Shown here piece after piece: positions 20,399 through 31,831 of a stretch of 64,000 nucleotides of DNA. This DNA is from Gnetum montanum (taxonomy: Eukaryota; Streptophyta; Gnetopsida; Gnetales; Gnetaceae). Positions within the stretch are counted from its first letter, which is position 1. Each line of letters starts with the position of its first letter. The notes under the pieces are model-generated. The model was not told where the DNA came from. It saw only the letters and a list, made by a program, of their open reading frames with translations, and made no database searches. Location of the stretch: contig MNCI01018931.1 in assembly GCA_015680685.1 (NCBI GenBank), positions 50,971-114,970 on the forward strand, written 5' to 3'. The position numbers were made by a program, and so were the translations under genes.

Positions 20399-20563
20399 TG
20401 TCAAAGTAATATGGTGTTCACCCTTGTTGTCATGAACCCCAGTTTTGTCAAGTCTTGTAATGATGATCCGTTCACATGTTATCCCATTAGTTCCATTCCC
20501 CTCGATAATCCCATACCTTCCTGATATTATTGTAAGGAACTCGAGGACGTGTTTTCATTTAGT

Positions 20564-20573
20564 CATGGGGGTA
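20564..20573 (+). other. Polypurine tract region, element B
   Basis: CATGGGGGTA immediately before the 3' LTR. Confidence 0.75.
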
Positions 20574-21545
20574 TGATGAGACGCAATTCGCATAGGCCAC
20601 GATATCGTGTACGCGATATCGCGACCATCACGATATCACATCCCCTGCGATATCACGTACGCGATATCTCAGTGCACCGTCATATCTATAAATAAGAGGC
20701 AGTTCTCCCTTGTTTCATCATCCTGGGCTAGAAGTAGGAAAACTCTGGCAGATTAATCACTCAAGAGATAGAATATTTTCCATGTGCCTGCAGTAGGAGT
20801 CCTAAAGTGAACGGATCTTTATTCGAGCAACATTGTACCTGAACACAAGTTGTGTACGGAAATAAAGATGAACTTCCTGGATAAACCTTGTAGTGCATGG
20901 AATAGGATTTTATTTATTGCTTTCTCTCTTACCCTTAAACTCCTAGAACTCGGAATGAGTATGACTTGATTACAAGCATCTAGTGTGACTACTTGGTAAC
21001 CCAGTGGCATATTCAAGATCTGCGCTTGGTAATCCCAGTGGTAGTCGTGCACGAAAGATGTGTACAATTAGTCAAGGAATCGGCCACTCATCGCACTTAG
21101 GCTAGATTATATTCTTTCAACCCTTTCCTCCTAGTTAAGTGCCTCAGTACAACCACTTCGAGCATGTGCGTTACGTGTGGTGATCCCAGTGACAATTAGC
21201 ATTTGGTAGCCGCAGTTGCATCAGTTCAGGGTGTGTACGGTAAGTGGGAACAGATGCTGACGCTACGTAATTTAGACTTAGTCATTAGTTAGAATAGTAA
21301 TTAGTTTCTCAACCCTTCACCTCGATAGCATAGGAGATAAAACATAAAAAGATATAAAAATCATATACCTCGGACTTACTTAACCATACATCGTGACAAC
21401 TACAAGTAAGTCTGGGAAGACAACAAATAGTTAACCTTAAGTGTTCCATGAGGCGTGTAGGCACTTAGTCTACGAAGTTCGACCAGATCACGCATGCTAC
21501 ACTTGTTTCATATGGTTGAGTGTAGGGGTACCTTGCCACTCATCA
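20574..21545 (+). repeat. Element B 3' LTR
   Basis: 972 bp, TGATGAGACGC to CTCATCA. U3 GATATC sites start at 20601, 20615, 20632, 20649 and 20663 (steps 14, 17, 17, 14), including the 12-bp palindromes CACGATATCGTG (20598-20609) and CGCGATATCGCG (20612-20623). TATA box at about 20687. Followed by the right target-duplication copy at 21546-21550. Confidence 0.85.
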
Positions 21546-21550
21546 ATATC

Positions 21551-21929
21551 CCAGTAGCGTACCTAGGACATGCGCTTAGTAATCCTAGTAGTAGTACACG
21601 AGGTCCAAGATGTGTACGAATGATTAAGGATAGATGCTCATTGCACTTAGGCTAACTTAGACTCTCTTCACCCTTTCCCTCTTAGTTAAAACAAAGTTAC
21701 TTTCCATTGCCTCTAGGAGTAGCACTAGTCTAGGACCACATCATACACCTCACTCTGGACTAAACCATACATGACAAAGCAAATACTAGTCTAGGTGGGA
21801 AGACAGCAAACTGTGATCAATGAGTAACTATCTAGATGCCACAACTAACCTATCTGCGAAGTTCGACTAGATCGTGCGTGAACACTCGTATTCGTATGGT
21901 TGAGTGTAGGGGTACCTCGCCACTCATCA
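21551..21929 (+). repeat. Element A 3' LTR, right part
   Basis: Resumes the A LTR after the B insertion: CCCAGTAGCGTACCTAGGACATGC through GGTACCTCGCCACTCATCA. It matches 3885-4263 closely. Joined to 11721-12238 the LTR is about 897 bp. No primer-binding site follows, as expected for a 3' LTR. Confidence 0.85.
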
Positions 21930-24900
21930 ACAGTATTCTTGTTAGACAATGAAAAAATTTTCTTCCAAGCTATCTATTCAAGTTTACTTAATAATTTCTT
22001 TAGTACTAGCAAAAATATACATAGGAGCTTCTATCTTCTCTAGATTCTTTATTATCATTTGATCATTCTTATCACTAACATTAACTTAATTTTTCATATC
22101 TTCAACTTCATAAAAAAAAATTTCTACCTTTAATTTCAACATATTTTTTCTTTTCTTTAGATTTTTTTTTTTTAGAAAATAACAAGCATTAAACAAATGA
22201 CCTTCACAATAATAAAAGTTGTAAGAATTAGGAAGATTATAATATGTAATTAATTGAATGTAATTCTTTCCTCCTATTTGTAATACCAATTCCTTTTTAC
22301 GATTGAAAATCATGATTTCAACAAAAAAAAACATCTATGAAAGCCAAAAGTTATAGAAATTTTTATTTATAGGTTTTGATAACCCATACATGTTGTTTAA
22401 GACATCATACATGACCATCATTGAGGTACTTTCTATGTAAATAATATCATGGAGGTACCTTTTATATAAATAACAATGAGGTATTAGCCTAGTAGTAAGA
22501 CATTTGATTTATAAGCTCTACGTTATGAGTTTGATTATGGTGGATAATGTTAAGTTATAAAATTTTAATATGTTTTCAAGGTAAATATTGTCCAAAAAAT
22601 AAAATTTTTCAAGTTCCAACATTCTTCACCCCCACCCTTTTCATAAATGGAAAGTTTCTAAATATGGTATAACTCTAACATGGTATATTTCAAACTAATA
22701 TGATTTGACTTCTTGTGTAAAATATGTTTTTAATTAAGATCAATTGTGGATGTATTGTCAACAAAGAAATTAAGATGAGGCTTTACCTTAAAACCAATTT
22801 AAGATACGAGCTTTTTTAGCCATAAATTCAAGTTTACAAGAAAATTTGTTTTCTTGCCTTCCAATAAATTGGGTTTGATCCATGCAAAATGAAAGTACTT
22901 GATGTAAATTTTCTATTATATATGTTACTTGCCTAATTTGCATATAAATAAGCATGAATTTTTTCATCACCTTTAAGATAATTATAATGATGCCTATTTA
23001 TACATCATTAGTTCAAATCAATCAATCAATCATGTGACACTTCAATTGAGCTTGGCTAACAAATACTTTCCCTTTGCTTGACTTGATGACCATAGCTTGG
23101 ATTCTAATATTGCTAAATCTTCATGGAACACTTAGATTTCAAGTAAAATTATATAACATTATAGTGTAGGATAAAGATTGCTTTCTTTTCATTAAAAAAA
23201 ATGGTGAGTAAAAAGTTATAATACAATGAAATTTTTAGTTAATGATATTTTTTGTGAAAGTATCGGCTATATTGAGCTAATTTGAACTAGAAAAATGAGA
23301 TGTGCTAACTTTGATGCATAACTTTTCAAGAAGAAGATTTAATCTTTTTATACTACTTTTAAAGTTTCTTAATGTTCTTAAACTAATCAAAACAAAGCAC
23401 TCCTTGACTTTTTCCCCATGAGTTTGCTTTAATAGTAGTATGAGTTGCTATAGTACCCGTCATAATTTCAATAGCTTTTTTGTCTTTATCTTGACTTGCA
23501 GAAAAAACAAATTTATCATTATTAAATATGGGAGGTGTAAAAGGTATACTTATGTTAAAACGTAGAGAAGCAACAAATCCTACTTGCTTTTTACTTATTT
23601 TCTGCTACTAATTTCTGATATTATAAAGTGGTCACTAATTAAATAAATCACCTTCATAATGATAATAATTGCAAGAATTAGGTAATTTGGAGTAAATAAT
23701 AAGCTTAACATGTTTGATTCTACTTGCCATAAAAGAATATTTTTCTATTAAAAAGTTTATCTCTTCAACAACAGTCAAAATCTTAAAGACAATTACATTT
23801 CTAATAATGTAAAGTTTAATGTTGATTTTCTAATAAAGGATGTTGGTTACTTAAAATTTTGATTTTTAAAAAAATTTAAAAAAAAATTCATAGTTTTATA
23901 AAATAGGGAACATACCTATGTTGTAGAGCATTGGCATCAAAATTATGAATCTATTTGCATACTATAAAAACTATAAGTCCGTGAAAAAGTGTTTGTAGAC
24001 AACATCACATCAACCATGGATTTATCACCATGTAATATCAATAAAAAGCTATATGCAAAATACTTGGTACACAAAGGAGCAATGACATCCTCGTCATTAT
24101 CCTAACCTTGTTCTTATAGTATGGAGTTGGCTACATAGAGTTTTACTTTATTGCTCACCTTTATCAAAAGCTAAGACATGATCTATGTACAATTTTTTCA
24201 TATCTACAATAATCATTTCTTCCCATGTCTTTCTTAATCTTCTTTTTGGTGCATTTTCTAGATCTATGATGTGGCAACTTTTTTGAGTGGCTTATTATTA
24301 AATCTTCTTTGAATATGACCAACCCATATAAGATACTAGTGTTGCAATTTATCTATGATGGAAGTCACCCAAATCTTTTTATAATATTTATATTGCAAAT
24401 TTTGGCTCTTCTTGTAATATCCAACACTCATGTGAACATTTGCATTTTCACTATAAAATTTAAAAGAAAGTTCATCCACAAGATTTCACATTGTTTTATA
24501 GCTAAATCCAACATAACATCTGTCCTTCTCCTTTTGCATTTGGGTTTGGAAACTAACAATGGCAAAGTTACAAAGTAGTAACATGATAACATGAAAAAGT
24601 CATGTTGATGAAATGATTAAAGTTTTGGTAGATAATCAATGACATAATGCAAGATCTACAAAATGCTCAAAATCATTAATTCAAAAATCTGTTGATCCAA
24701 ACAATATCTCTACAAACCCCCTTTATTGGCAAAAGCCGATCTTGGATTTGTCAATTCTATTATGAGTAAAATATGAGTCAACAATTTTGTTGAATTAGAA
24801 GAAGTTATAGGTAGGCCAATCTATGTTTCTTTGCTAACATCTTTAAAAACCAAAGAAATTCAATAGAAATTCTCTTGTTTAAGTTTTCTTCAATATAATT

Positions 24901-25410
24901 TGAGGGTAATGAACATGCTTTTGTCTTTTTAATTTCTCTTCTATATATATATATATATACTTTCATTTAGAATCCATGTACTTGTAAACTCTCTTAGCAC
25001 TACTACATAGTTGCATTCACCCATTATATTTTAAACCAATTTTATGAAGACTCAATGCTTATTTGGTTGAACAAGCTCTTTACTCAATTGAGCTTTTATG
25101 TGCAACAACACGATGGCCATTCAACTCTTCATGATGTGCTACATAAATGGTCCAAGCACATTAAGCACATTGACCTCTAAGTGGTTAGGTTATGGTAAGT
25201 TTTTTTCTTAAAATTGTGAATCGTGGAGAAGTCACTATGAGAAAAATATGGCAAACCTTGAGTTGTGGTCTCATCTTGATCATTTACCATCAGTTGTAAT
25301 GAGGTCATGGATAACCTCCCTTGTAGTACACTTCGATTTTCAAATTTTGAACAAAGAGTGAATCATGGTTTTGTAATGATCCAATCACAGGTCATGGTCC
25401 AATTGTGGTC
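21930..25410. other. AT-rich intergenic DNA
   Basis: Apart from the SINE at 22475-22622 and a TA microsatellite at about 24941-24958, I recognise nothing. Open frames here are short, AT-rich and without domains. Confidence 0.5.
22475..22622 (+). repeat. tRNA-derived SINE, family S copy 1
   Basis: The head reads like a tRNA gene: TATTAGCCTAGTAGTAAGAC (A-box-like) and, 30 bp on, ACGTTATGAGTTTGATTATGG (B-box-like, close to GTTCGATTC). The body ends TTTTTCAAGTTCCAACA. A second copy of the same element lies on the minus strand at 44617-44760 with the same order and end. SINEs are short Pol III-derived retroposons moved by LINE enzymes. Confidence 0.6.
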
Positions 25411-25640
25411 ATTACTCAATGGTTCAATGCTCATCTTGCTAAGTGGGATCCTAGAAAAGCTACTAGATAAGCAAAAGCCTAACATCTTTTTGAGTGGCTA
25501 TGCCTTAACAACTTATGAAATGAATACTTTACCATCATTTCAAAAAATGACACAATGTATCATCACCAAGAGGCTCAATGCTCATTTTACTAAAGTGTGA
25601 TCTTAGGAGAGTTGGTGGATAAGCAAAAACTTGTCTGGTT
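25411..25640 (-). repeat. tRNA-derived SINE-like repeat, family T copy 1
   Basis: Matches the repeat at 44335-44600 in CTCAATG.TCAT, GGATCCTAG, AAAGCCTAACATCTTTTTGAG and ACTTTACCATCATTTC, with internal rearrangement (the first motif appears twice, at about 25415 and 25573). The tRNA-like head with its B box is largely lost in this copy. Confidence 0.45.
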
Positions 25641-25734
25641 TTATGACTTGAAAAATAAGCATAAATTTTCTTTATATTAGTATAAATTACAATTATTATC
25701 AAAGATGGCATTCAAGATATAAGTTGCAAGCTAA

Positions 25735-26005
25735 GGATGTGTTTGGTTGTCTGATTCTTGGGTTGTTAAAATCTATAGATTCTACCTAAAAATTGTTTGG
25801 TTTAGTTGGTTTTGTTGAGGTTTACATAGATGAATCTTCCAATTCGTGTTGACCCACCAGTTTCATTGTATTTTGGATTCTTTTTGGATGTTACTTCAGC
25901 ACCGTAGCACCTTGTAAATAATCGTGTAATCCATTTGGATTCATGAATCCATGGAGACATCTTCAAAAAATCAACATCCACGGATTCACCTAACCAAACA
26001 CACCC
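25735..26005. mobile_element. Tourist-like MITE (PIF/Harbinger type)
   Basis: About 271 bp with terminal inverted repeats GGATGTGTTTGGTT and AACCAAACACACCC, flanked by CTAA on both sides (25731-25734 and 26006-26009), i.e. the TAA-type target duplication of PIF/Harbinger elements. No coding capacity. It also has subterminal GGATTCATGAATCC-like palindromic sequence near 25938-25951. Confidence 0.65.
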
Positions 26006-26024
26006 CTAAAATTCTAGTATAACC

Positions 26025-26100
26025 TACCTGAATTATATCTATATGAACTGTTCAAGAGCATCTACCTGAATTATATCTATACAAACTGTTCAAGAGCATC
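26025..26100. repeat. 38-bp tandem duplication
   Basis: Two copies of a unit starting TACCTGAATTATATCTATA and ending CAAGAGCATC (26025-26062 and 26063-26100), differing at two bases. Recent local duplication. Confidence 0.85.
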
Positions 26101-26551
26101 TTGTCATGTCAGATGCTGCAAGTGCAGCTAAACTTCGCTTGAATTCAAAATGACACATGCTAACCGGAAATCTGACCTGATTTAGTTTGGTCTGAGGTTC
26201 AATCGTGTAAAATACTAACAAATGTTCGGAACCAGTGTTTCATATATGAAATGCAGTTATACAGTGATAAGCGCCTTCAGTAAAGATAATTAACAAACGA
26301 GAAACAAAACAGAACAATCACATTGAAACTAGCTACATGTGGTTGAAAACAAAGGCCAATCACTCATGCAAATTCACAATGATACAAACACCAATTCGAG
26401 GGACCGACTGCATAGCACTCATACAAAATTACAGGTTCCAAGATGTAAATAGCCCTTCTCCAGGTGCTGGATATGTATATATAGTATCAGCGCATAGACA
26501 TTCTACATGCAGGAAGGCAGCCTGATGGTTCAGCAAATACCAATTGCTAGA

Positions 26552-26892
26552 CTAAGACGTAACAAAAGGAGGCACACTAAAAATAAGACCTCCTCTGCTG
26601 TAATAACGAGATCCAAACACAACTCTCATACCATGGGAAAACTCCAAAATAACAAAATTGACATGCTCCCTCCAACTGTATTGTCTCAAAAGAGGCAACA
26701 CCAAAGAAATATTTACTCGTTCCATTGCAACCAGGTATTGCGTTGCTCTTGTAATTGCATTTGTTACAGCTATCTCTTCAATCTGAAAATATATGGAAGT
26801 AGAAATAAAAACAGCCGAGGCTCAGAAGTTTTAATATTTGCATAACTACTTCAAATTTACACCTGATTTTGTATCAAAACCACGCCATTACC
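26552..26892 (-). other. Candidate terminal exon pair, unrecognised
   Basis: On the minus strand a TTTACAG acceptor precedes a 30-bp open segment (26892-26863, GNGVVLIQNQ) ending at a CAG|GTGTAA donor. After a short intron, TATTTTCAG opens a 77-codon frame (26782-26552; starts IEEIAVTNAITRATQYLVAM) ending in TAG. Both pieces are in phase 0 and could join the possible donor at 39588 of the host gene in frame, but that would need a 12.7-kb intron containing the LINE. I recognise no domain. It may equally be 3' UTR or chance. Confidence 0.25.
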
Positions 26893-29800
26893 CTGTAAAT
26901 TATAGAACAAAAAGACACCATGTCATTTTTCTAGAATTGCATATAACAAACATACTTTGAAAAACAGTAGCCAAGTGGTTATCGCTGGATCTAAATCTGA
27001 TAACAAATAAATTGATAAACAAATATCAATACTTTCAAATATTTCTTGCAATCATTTCTGTTGTGTGTTCTGCAAGTTGAAAAAAGTTGAGTGTAGGTAT
27101 ATACTGTTACCAGATTAAATATAAACTGAAACTGAATTTTCTTACTACACTAGCACGGGATTAAATGTAAACTGAAACTGAATTTTCTTACTTACGTCTA
27201 CTAATTATGGCACCTAAGAACACACCAGTTTCAGAATTCCTTTTAAGAATTTTCTCTTTAAGTTATAACTTAGTGCTGCCTCTTAAAATCAAACATGTGA
27301 CCCGAGGCTTCCATGCAAAGATTCTTAGTACTAAGCGAATGCCTTATTAAATATGGTGCCAGAGTACAAAGACATGTTTAACAAGCTCAAGAAAATTTAA
27401 CAGCTTGCCAAAAAAAATTGAGATGGGCTACGTTACAATGAATATAACGATGAATGACGGTAAAATCTATACATCATCTACTCAATTACAGAATTTGCAA
27501 TCACCAGTAACGTTTTTCAAATATTACGGGTACCTCATCTATCTTAGAAAGATCAGAAGGCTCCAGATTTTGTCAAATGAGTACCGATTTCTGTGTACCA
27601 TGCATCATCCACAATTTTTATTCTTGAAATTTATTTCATTTGTAATAAAAAGTAAGGGAAAAAAGAACTTGAATTACCTAAGTTGCTTAAAAATATAGAC
27701 TTTAACATATGCAAAAAAATTTACACACTAATTATGTTTTTAAGGCAATGAAAGCTATAATCAAACTCTAGAATACAAACACACTATTAAGGCATGCAGC
27801 TGACAATCAAGATTGCACAAATTTATCATAACTAGAAGAGCCCAAACAGGTGGGTTAAAGGATTAATCAAAGACTTGTTAAACGATAATGAAAACAATTT
27901 TATAATATTTAAAAATTCACATCATCATAATTTTCATTCTTTCTCCCATTGAATTCAGGTGTTCCATTGTGACAGGTTCATGATTTAATAATAACTTTTA
28001 TAGTCAATTCTTTACCTGACACCAACCTAAACATACATTTCTACTAAAGGTTAATGTATGGCAGTTATCTGAGGGCACTATTAAAATGTAAAACCCATTT
28101 AGAATACGCTATTCACATGCACGGTCATCATCATCTTAGCCACTGCTTCTATTAATAGACAAATAAGCATTAATGCTCAAATCTTAGATTTTTTAACTTA
28201 CGTTTATAAACCAGGTAAATTTCGGTCTGCATCTTTGTCGCTTTCACTTGACTTTATAAAATGACCTCTTCTAACAGGTGTATACAATATTCACATGGTA
28301 TTGAAAAATAATACAAAAATTAGCTCTTTAGTCCAGTGCCTTTGGATTTGCTTAGCTCACAGAATCAATCTTGGTATAGCAGTGCATTGTGGAGGAACTC
28401 TCACCCCGTCTCATGCCATTAATAACACTAGCGCTTACAACTATAACTATTTTATGGCTAAGTATACTAACATATGCTAGTCTTATGTTTTATATGTTCC
28501 AGTAATGTTAAGTTGTTTGCCCGTCTTGGAAAAAAAAAGTCTTATCATCAAGATGTGACGATGCATATACCTGGTCATATTTCAACAATTAATGGCATTG
28601 GCGATTTCCTAGCTTGTGATAAACAAAAACACAAAGAAAAACAAAACAAAACATCTTCTGTTCCATTCAGCATGCAATGATAAAGTGAGCAGTAATCTTA
28701 TATTTCATATTTGGATTATGGAAATTATGATGTGTCCATAAGTACTCAATATTTAAAGCAAATTACTATTTGCAGTAACAATATACACAATACAAATTAA
28801 AGGGGAACTATCCAAGAGAACACCACGCAACTTGTTGATGGTAGAGAATAATGCTTATCAAGTGATAGAGGATGAGTTGTGTTGGAATTAGGCATTCTCA
28901 GCAGCATTTGCAGGTGAAAGGCAACAAATATGACCCAATCAATAAAAAAAAATTGTCCTTTCAGATAAGATATAGTAGGGTTGCTTGTGTTCCTCATTCA
29001 TGTATCCAAACAATAGGTTGGACATTGTGATTGACAACCCATTTTTTGTCATGAAAACACCAATTGCATCTCCAATTTTCAGCGGTTAAAATAGTTTATA
29101 AGTAGCATTTTTTGTTTTTTCTTTCTGATAAATTTTCATTCCTTTTCATCTTTGAAATATAAATAAATCAAGCACAGTAACAGAAAATATTCTCACAAAG
29201 AAATGAGTCTGTTTAAAAATCAACAAAATATTCATGCTTGTATTGTTCAGAAATGAAATGTAGGATGCAAAAATTACATTGATCAGAGAATGACACAGTG
29301 TTACCCAATAAAATTGGACTCTTAGACTTGTTTGACAGCCGAGCTTGATAAGTCAAAATGCTAACAGTAAAAACCTCGTTGATCCGAAGTGTTAATTTCG
29401 TTTGAGCAACATAACATGGTTATGTGATTGTAGAAACATTAAACAAACATTATGTAGTTGAACAAGTACAAATCATAATCATAATCATTCAACAAATAGT
29501 TTAATGGCCAGTTGTCTACCTAAGACATCTGAATTAGCAATAACTTAGAAGAAAATGTTATCTAATATCATATATCATATATTTAAGCAAACAAATTTCC
29601 ATATTGCTTAAAAGCCTTCAGTGCAGCTGTCTACTGGACTTTTTTTTTCTGACCTTAAGACTTTTGATTTACTAATTTGCAACACTTGTGCATCACCAAT
29701 ATTTGTGGCATAGAGTTTGATTATATACTATAAAACTAACATAATGCTAAATTTCATTATTCAGCAACATTCTTTTGTCATGAAGTCCCACCTTAACTAC

Positions 29801-29927
29801 AGTCGCAATTTTAATCTCCTATCCATAAAAGTCATAAGTGAAAGAGATTCAATCCTAAATCCTATGACCACCTCCATTAGATTCTTATCACCACATCAAA
29901 CTGGCAAGGCAGAAAATGAAAGGAAAT
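26893..29927. other. AT-rich intergenic or intronic DNA
   Basis: I see no gene. A 34-bp direct repeat (core AAACTGAAACTGAATTTTCTTACT) occurs at 27113-27146 and 27159-27193. Several good splice-like signals occur on the minus strand (e.g. AAAC|GTAAGTT at about 28201), so part could be intron, but no exon convinces me. Confidence 0.4.
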
Positions 29928-29935
29928 GAAATAAG

Positions 29936-30290
29936 CAGGGTTACGCAGGGACAATCCTGGGAAAAGAAATCACGCTTGGGACATTTCTGGGACAGGGATG
30001 CGTCCCCAAACATTTTGGGATGCAGGTGGGACATCCAGTATATTTGAGCATCCAGAATGCATAGGAGTTAGTAGCAACAACTATTTGTTTTATTTTAAAT
30101 AACCATCAAAATGCTCTGCTGTTGAAATTGCAATGCAGATTTTCTAAATATCTAGAGAATAACAAATTTATCATACCCAGAAAGCTGAATATCTTATACA
30201 AAACTAATTTTCTTCACGTCCCCGTTGCATCCCCATGACGTTCCGGAAAAAGTATGCCATCCCCACGTCCCCAAAACGTGTGAAACATCG
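29936..30290. mobile_element. hAT-like non-autonomous insertion
   Basis: The 8-bp direct repeat GAAATAAG flanks this 355-bp block (29928-29935 and 30291-30298), the target-duplication size of hAT transposons. The left end CAGGGTTACGC fits hAT termini; the right end, read inward as CGATGTTTCAC, is a poor inverted match. The interior is rich in GGGAC/GTCCC words at both ends (about 29948-30035 and 30217-30275), which can pair with each other. No transposase. Confidence 0.5.
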
Positions 30291-30298
30291 GAAATAAG

Positions 30299-31810
30299 TG
30301 ACTGAAAAATATCTTTATTTATGTTGATCCTTTTGGATACCAATTATCCTATGCACCTTTTATGTTAAGTGGGAGGCACATCAGCCTATCGAATTAAAAC
30401 AATGCAACAAATTATGTTAGCCCTCATCAATGACCTGATCCAATGCAAGAAAATTTGGTTTAAATCCATTACTAGATACCAGGTCCCTCATTTCATTATT
30501 CCAGATATTCAATATAGTTTTATAGAGTGGGACAATGGATCAACCTTCTGAAATTTAATACAATAAAAATGTAATGGTTTCAATCCAAGTCATCATTTGT
30601 CTAGTTGAACAATTATAGGTGCAACAAAGTCATTACGAATTAGAAAACATCAAGCTTGTATAAGAAAACACCATACTTCAAAAGTCATTTAATTCACAAC
30701 GCATTCCATAGTTGTCTAATTCTCATAGCACATAATTATACAAAAGAGCACCATAGAATAAAAGTTCTAAGTTATGATTTTTTGGATTTTTCACCCAAAA
30801 GAAGAAAATTCCCAGTATCTATTACGGTTTTCAACTCTTCAAATGGATTTACCCTTCCCTGGAATTATTAACCAGGTGGTTGGCAATGGTCTTTGCAAAC
30901 CGTCTTGGTTTACGAAAAATTCAATAATAGAGAGCTATCCATATTAATCTTAATAACTAAGTGAACCATTCTTAACAAGTGCAAATTGAAGCATCCAATT
31001 GACAAGTGTATAAAGATGCCATTCATCATACTTCTCATCAGCTTAATAAACAGCTTTTCCTAAGCATTGCAGCATAATAATTATGTTTTATTAATTGTAT
31101 TCCCCTTTTCCTTTTGGAAATTTCAAAATTTGCTGCTACTGGAAATTGTCGGACCTTAAAAGTGTATACATGCTAGGGAAATCTCAAAGAATTTGCAGCT
31201 AAGGCTGCACGTATGGAATGGGAAAAGTTTCTTTATTTTATTTTATTTTTAAGAAATGGGTTAGGCTGTCAGCAACGCACACCACACCCAAAAAGGAGTC
31301 AAAAGAAAGATGCCTTGCCAGAGTCACCCAATGGAAATTATTCAAGGTTGGCACAGAGCCTTGGAAGCTGGCTGTCTGAATATTTCTTACATTCATGTTT
31401 GCAATAAAGCACTATAAAGGCACAAAAGGAAAACAAGTTGAGTTTATAGAGTTCTTAAAGCTAAAATTTATTATTGCAATGAAGAGGTTCTCATATGCCC
31501 AACACATTTAACCCAAAACATACACCACAAGTGAACTCGAACTCACAAGTTATTGGTTATCATGGCAGTGAGTCATCATCAATCTACAACACCACTGATG
31601 TAATATTTTTCATGAGGCCTTTTAGAGTGTATCAAACACTTATCATCTTAGCATCACATTATGAATCAATTTAGACTTGGATATGACTCCATTAGCCATT
31701 TGAATTTATAGGTAGCTGGTCCCACAATTTAGCAGGGCTTCGGAAATTCACAGAAAATCATAAAAGCTTGCAACAAGTTATTGAAATTCAAAAGACCATC
31801 ATCACTCAAG
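30299..31810. other. AT-rich intergenic DNA, nothing recognised
   Basis: No domain, RNA gene or clear repeat is visible. Short open frames are AT-rich and unsupported. Confidence 0.45.
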
Positions 31811-31831
31811 AGTGTACTTTCCAGTTTCTAG

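Larger units (their letters stand above)
12239..21545 (+). mobile_element. Element B: complete-length Ty3/gypsy retrotransposon
   Basis: 9.3 kb with both LTRs (975 and 972 bp), primer-binding site, gag, protease, RT, RNase H, integrase, a long 3' non-coding module, polypurine tract and target duplication. Gene order protease-RT-RNase H-integrase is that of Ty3/gypsy, and the tRNA-Asp-like priming site suggests the Athila/Tat side. It is decayed: stops in most domains, part of RT missing or inverted at single-N joins (16152, 16497), a 40-N gap, and the integrase catalytic Glu replaced by Lys. The two LTRs are visibly similar but not identical, so the insertion is not recent. Confidence 0.85.
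3775..21929 (+). mobile_element. Element A: pol-less LTR retrotransposon, split by element B
   Basis: The parts are: 5' LTR remnant 3775-4263, primer-binding site at 4264, decayed gag, a long non-coding module, two env-position reading frames (8719-9716 and 9824-11560), a polypurine tract at 11711-11720, and a 3' LTR beginning at 11721. That LTR is interrupted at 12238 by element B and resumes at 21551, ending at 21929. Without B the element is about 8.8 kb. I found no protease, reverse transcriptase, RNase H or integrase motif, so it must have depended on enzymes from a partner; B, C and E, with similar ends and priming sites, are candidates. It is immobile now: the 5' LTR is truncated and the frames are full of stops. 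Confidence 0.75.

Noticed and set aside
28201-28270. Minus-strand open segment 'RGHFIKSSESDKDADRNLP' with splice-like ends
   Set aside because: The needed donor (CCTG|GTTTAT) is weak, the good donor next to it follows an in-frame stop, and no neighbouring exon joins it.
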